This document shows positions 56,433 to 59,038 of a DNA stretch of 59,038 nucleotides, piece after piece. The notes beneath the pieces were generated by a model that was not told the DNA's origin, searched no databases, and worked only from the letters and a program-made list of their open reading frames with translations. The translations under genes and the position numbers were made by a program. Origin of the DNA: an uncultured Candidatus Saccharibacteria bacterium (GTDB lineage: Bacteria > Patescibacteriota > Saccharimonadia > Saccharimonadales > Saccharimonadaceae); the NCBI GenBank assembly GCA_938046775.1, contig CALIXB010000023.1, forward strand, positions 1 to 59,038, in the 5' to 3' direction. The stretch's first letter is position 1, and each line of letters begins with the position of its first letter.

Positions 56433-58187
56433 ATGAAGCGATTTATATTGGGGATACTAATCGCTGGATCTCTGTTGGTTGGATCTGGCCAGGCGGCGTT
56501 TGCGGCGCAGACGGACAATTTTACCATCACTAAATTTGATGCCGAGTATTCGCTGGGTCGCGACAGCGAAAATCGTTCGACCTTGGCGGCAACGTGGCGG
56601 ATTACTGCTAATTTTCCACCAAATCAAAACCGCGGCATTGCGCCAATATTTGTGAAGAAGTATGATAATCATCCGACGAATTTTTCATTACAATCGGTGA
56701 CTGATGGACAGGGAAAAACGCTGGAGTATAACTGGAATGGTGATGAACTAAGGATTGGTAAGAAAGATGTTTATGTTCAGGGTGAGAAAACCTACGTCAT
56801 CAAGTTTACTCAGCGTGATGTAACTAAGCACTATGACAATACGGGGCGTGATGAGTTTTACTGGGATGTCATCGGCAATGAGTGGCGGATACCCATAGAG
56901 AATGTGCGAGTTTCAGTGAAGCTTGACGAGTCACTTCAGGCGGCGCGGCGCGGCGAAGCTTTCTGTTATGTTGGTAAGCAGGGATCGAGGCAGCGATGCA
57001 ATGTCAGCGGTGATAAGAGCGAAATTGTTGCAAATGTGAATCGACTGGACCGTCGGGAGGGCATAACGATGGCGGTTGGCTTTAATAGTGGCACCTTTGC
57101 TGGGTATCAGGAGACGTTGATTGAAAAGTTTATAGAAATTTGGTCAATGGTGCAAGCGGTTGTGAGTAGTTTGACGGCCATTTTAATATTGTTATTAGTC
57201 TGGCGCTACCGACGGCTGTTTGGTAGATATAGCGAACTAAAGCCAATTCCGCCAGAGTATTTGCCGCCAAAACAGGCGAGTGTGATGATGTCAACATATA
57301 TTTTGAAAAGGTATGATCTCTTTATAGTTAAGGGCTCGGCGAAGGTTGCTCAGTTGCTGGATTTAGCAGTACGTCACTACATTAAATTGTACGAAGTGAA
57401 AAAGGCGTCATTTCTGCGGTCGGCGCAGTATGAAATTGAAGTTGTCAAAGACTTGACAGAGCTGAGGTCGGAAGAGTCTGAAGTTATTCGGGATATGTTT
57501 GGCGAGTCGATGCCAAAACCAGGTCAGCGGCTAAATCTGAAAAAGCTACAGAATAATTTGTCGTATGCGGCGCGAACAGGTGATGATGATAATAATTTGA
57601 AGAGTTTGGCTCGCGGTAAGTATGCTTTGTGTGAGCAAAAACCAGAAAATAAGCGAATTGTACAGAAGTGGGCTTTATGGTTTTTTGTTATCGGTGCATT
57701 ATTGCTGTCGCCGGTATTATTAATAATGGCGGGAATAGTATTTGCCTTGTCATTTGGTTGGTCGCTGACTGATGAGGGCCTGGCACTCAGGCGATACTTG
57801 GCGGGACTGAAAATGTATATTGGTGTGGCTGAAGCCGAGCGCCTACAGATGTTACAAAGTCCTGAGGGTGCGGAAAAAGTGAAGATTGATACGGCTGATG
57901 AGCGGCAATTGGTGAAATTGTATGAGAGAGTCTTGCCATACGCGGTGCTGTTCGGGCAGGAAAAAGAGTGGAGTAAGCAGTTGGGCAAATACTATGAGCA
58001 AGTTGGTGAGCAGCCAGATTGGTACAGTGGTCAGGGCGCGTTCAACGCGGCGGCATTTGCGGCTGGAATGAACAGTCTGTCAAGCGTGGCCAGTAGCGCC
58101 AGCGACTATTCATCGACCTCTGGTGGTTCGACTGGTGGCGGCTTCGCTGGTGGTGGCGGAGGTGGCGGCGGAGGTGGCGGCTGGTAA
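56433..58187 (+). CDS. DUF2207 family membrane protein with poly-Gly tail
   Basis: A 584-residue membrane protein. The signal peptide ends near AAFAAQ. A DUF2207 beta domain outside (about 30-225; DNFTITKFDAEYSL, EFYWDVIGNEWRIPIENVRV) follows. A transmembrane segment is near 232-252, then a cytoplasmic region with RQLLDLAVRHYI-type helices and two further hydrophobic segments near 410-445. The C-terminus is Ser/Thr-rich and ends in a run of Gly then Trp, the hallmark of many DUF2207 proteins. Function is unknown. It precedes the CNNM gene by three bases. Confidence 0.85.
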   Translation: MKRFILGILIAGSLLVGSGQAAFAAQTDNFTITKFDAEYSLGRDSENRSTLAATWRITANFPPNQNRGIAPIFVKKYDNHPTNFSLQSVTDGQGKTLEYNWNGDELRIGKKDVYVQGEKTYVIKFTQRDVTKHYDNTGRDEFYWDVIGNEWRIPIENVRVSVKLDESLQAARRGEAFCYVGKQGSRQRCNVSGDKSEIVANVNRLDRREGITMAVGFNSGTFAGYQETLIEKFIEIWSMVQAVVSSLTAILILLLVWRYRRLFGRYSELKPIPPEYLPPKQASVMMSTYILKRYDLFIVKGSAKVAQLLDLAVRHYIKLYEVKKASFLRSAQYEIEVVKDLTELRSEESEVIRDMFGESMPKPGQRLNLKKLQNNLSYAARTGDDDNNLKSLARGKYALCEQKPENKRIVQKWALWFFVIGALLLSPVLLIMAGIVFALSFGWSLTDEGLALRRYLAGLKMYIGVAEAERLQMLQSPEGAEKVKIDTADERQLVKLYERVLPYAVLFGQEKEWSKQLGKYYEQVGEQPDWYSGQGAFNAAAFAAGMNSLSSVASSASDYSSTSGGSTGGGFAGGGGGGGGGGGW

Positions 58188-58190
58188 GCT

Positions 58191-59038
58191 ATGTCTGATA
58201 TTTTACTGTGGTTGATGGCCGTTTTATTATTGGCGTTATCTGGGATATTTTCAGGCCTGAATATTGGCTTGATGATGGCGAGACCAGACGACTTGAAGCG
58301 CAAAGCCAGACACGGCGATGTGATCGCTGCACGGGTGTATCGCTACCGCAAAGATGGCTACTATCTGATTTTCTGTATTTTGCTGGGCAATGTCGGCGTG
58401 AATACGGCGATGTCGATTTTGCTGGGCAATATGACGAATGGCGTGGTTGGTGGGCTGATCGCCACACTACTCATCACGATGTTTGGCGAGATTTTGCCGC
58501 AAGCGATTTTTACGCAGCGCGGCTATCAGATCACGCGTTATTTCTTCTGGCTGCTAGATGTGATTTATGTGCTATTTTGGCCATTGGCCCGGCCGATGTC
58601 CAAGCTACTCAATCGCTGGGTAGGTAAGGAAGCGCCACAGCTGTACTCACACCAAGAGCTAGAACAGATCATTCATGAACATGCTGAGCGTTCGGATAGC
58701 CCAGTCGATTATGATGAAAGTCGAATCGCGGCGGGAGCGTTGCAGTTTAGTAAAAAGACGGCTGGTGATTTGGTTACACCAATGAGTGATGTTTTCACTG
58801 TCGATTTGGATGATGAACTTGACGCGACACTACTAGCGCAAATTAAACACGCTGGCCATTCGCGAATCCCAGTTTGCTCCGAAGGAAGATTGGTCGGCGT
58901 TTTATATGTGAAGGATGTGGTGGGGCGCGATCTGCCACTGCCGATTAGCCAATTGTACCGTGACAAGATTCATGACATTGACGCGCGGTCGCGGCTGGAC
59001 ACGGTGCTGAGCCGATTTATCCAAACCCGCAATCATTT
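58191..59038 (+). CDS. CNNM/DUF21-CBS transport protein (partial)
   Basis: A protein open at the right edge; 282 codons are visible. A DUF21/CNNM membrane domain has three to four helices (LMAVLLLALSGIFSGLNIGLMM; LLGNVGVNTAMSILLGN; FGEILPQAIFTQRG). The cytoplasmic part has a CBS pair starting at VTPMSDVFTVDLDDELDATLL and HSRIPVCSEGRLVGVLYVKDVV. Relatives export Mg2+ or Co2+ (CorC/CNNM) and bind ATP at the CBS pair. SGxxSGLNIGLM and EILPQ keep the CNNM core. It starts three bases after the DUF2207 stop, with GGTGGCGG as a poor ribosome site. Confidence 0.88.
   Translation, partial: MSDILLWLMAVLLLALSGIFSGLNIGLMMARPDDLKRKARHGDVIAARVYRYRKDGYYLIFCILLGNVGVNTAMSILLGNMTNGVVGGLIATLLITMFGEILPQAIFTQRGYQITRYFFWLLDVIYVLFWPLARPMSKLLNRWVGKEAPQLYSHQELEQIIHEHAERSDSPVDYDESRIAAGALQFSKKTAGDLVTPMSDVFTVDLDDELDATLLAQIKHAGHSRIPVCSEGRLVGVLYVKDVVGRDLPLPISQLYRDKIHDIDARSRLDTVLSRFIQTRNH

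Noticed and set aside
58208..58627. 139-codon ORF near the right edge
   Set aside because: It is a different frame over the CNNM/DUF21 gene starting at 58191, whose frame has recognisable domains.

Overview
The window looks like a chromosome segment of a Candidatus Saccharibacteria (TM7/CPR) bacterium. This rests on gene content and style: short, densely packed genes with ATGA/TAATG overlaps, a compact IF-2, two DUF5663-type proteins, LPXTG- and LAXTG-type sorting signals, a DUF916/WxL-like surface cluster, and a VKOR in place of DsbB. TGA is an ordinary stop codon (for example in the ATGA overlaps at 1436, 16053 and 51061), so code 11 applies and the Gracilibacteria/SR1 recoding does not. 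No tRNA gene, CRISPR array, insertion sequence or prophage was seen.

Layout. 1-664: 3' end of 23S rRNA, a spacer, 5S rRNA and a terminator. 708-4492: accessory genes (DUF3152 secreted metalloprotease, membrane coiled-coil protein, KGG-repeat protein, ImmA/IrrE-like peptidase, ROK kinase, LPKTG protein). 4605-8062: S1-domain protein, IF-2, DUF5663 protein. 8072-11458 (minus): priA-def-fmt. 11498-14772: PRTase-like protein, winged helix, recJ and a frameshifted orphan gene. 14817-16820: rpsU-yqeY-adk-map. 16824-21314: pilin (minus), then ftsA-ftsZ-nrdR-thioredoxin-like-VKOR. 21399-26320: a surface cluster of RCC1/WxL-like protein (frameshifted), LASTG-anchored protein, WxL-like protein and DUF916 protein. 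26351-31269: an isoleucine T-box leader followed by a GIY-YIG/DUF4357 gene, a PD-(D/E)XK nuclease-like gene and ileS. 31383-34143: small orphan, Tim44-like membrane protein, nucleotidyltransferase, rplU. 34239-40083: parA-parB, lepB (minus), LCP protein, membrane protein, HtrA. 40045-44246: prmC, prfA and rpmE (minus), with ung and two orphans (plus). 44380-48212: orphan, rpsB-tsf, coiled-coil protein, DUF5663-like protein. 48260-49312: recF (minus). 49403-54262: frr, nucleotidyltransferase-like protein, uppS, rseP, CPBP protease, proS. 54394-59038: greA, lysS, DUF2207 protein and a partial CNNM/CBS protein.

Most of the window is housekeeping: translation, division, segregation and envelope. 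Four things stand out. (1) A predicted ultrashort-Stem-I isoleucine T-box, with a helix able to hide the ribosome binding site, leads an operon in which two nuclease-like genes precede ileS, so their expression would follow isoleucyl-tRNA charging. (2) A compact cell-surface cluster resembles Firmicute csc (WxL/DUF916) loci. It lies next to a VKOR gene, and its largest protein carries a Cys pair in each of seven RCC1 blades. (3) In about nineteen genes a -10 hexamer ends only 6-10 bases before the start codon, implying widespread leaderless or near-leaderless mRNAs. (4) Two genes are split by single-base homopolymer frameshifts (A8 at 14349, G5 at 22603), and the NrdR homologue has lost all four zinc-ribbon cysteines.
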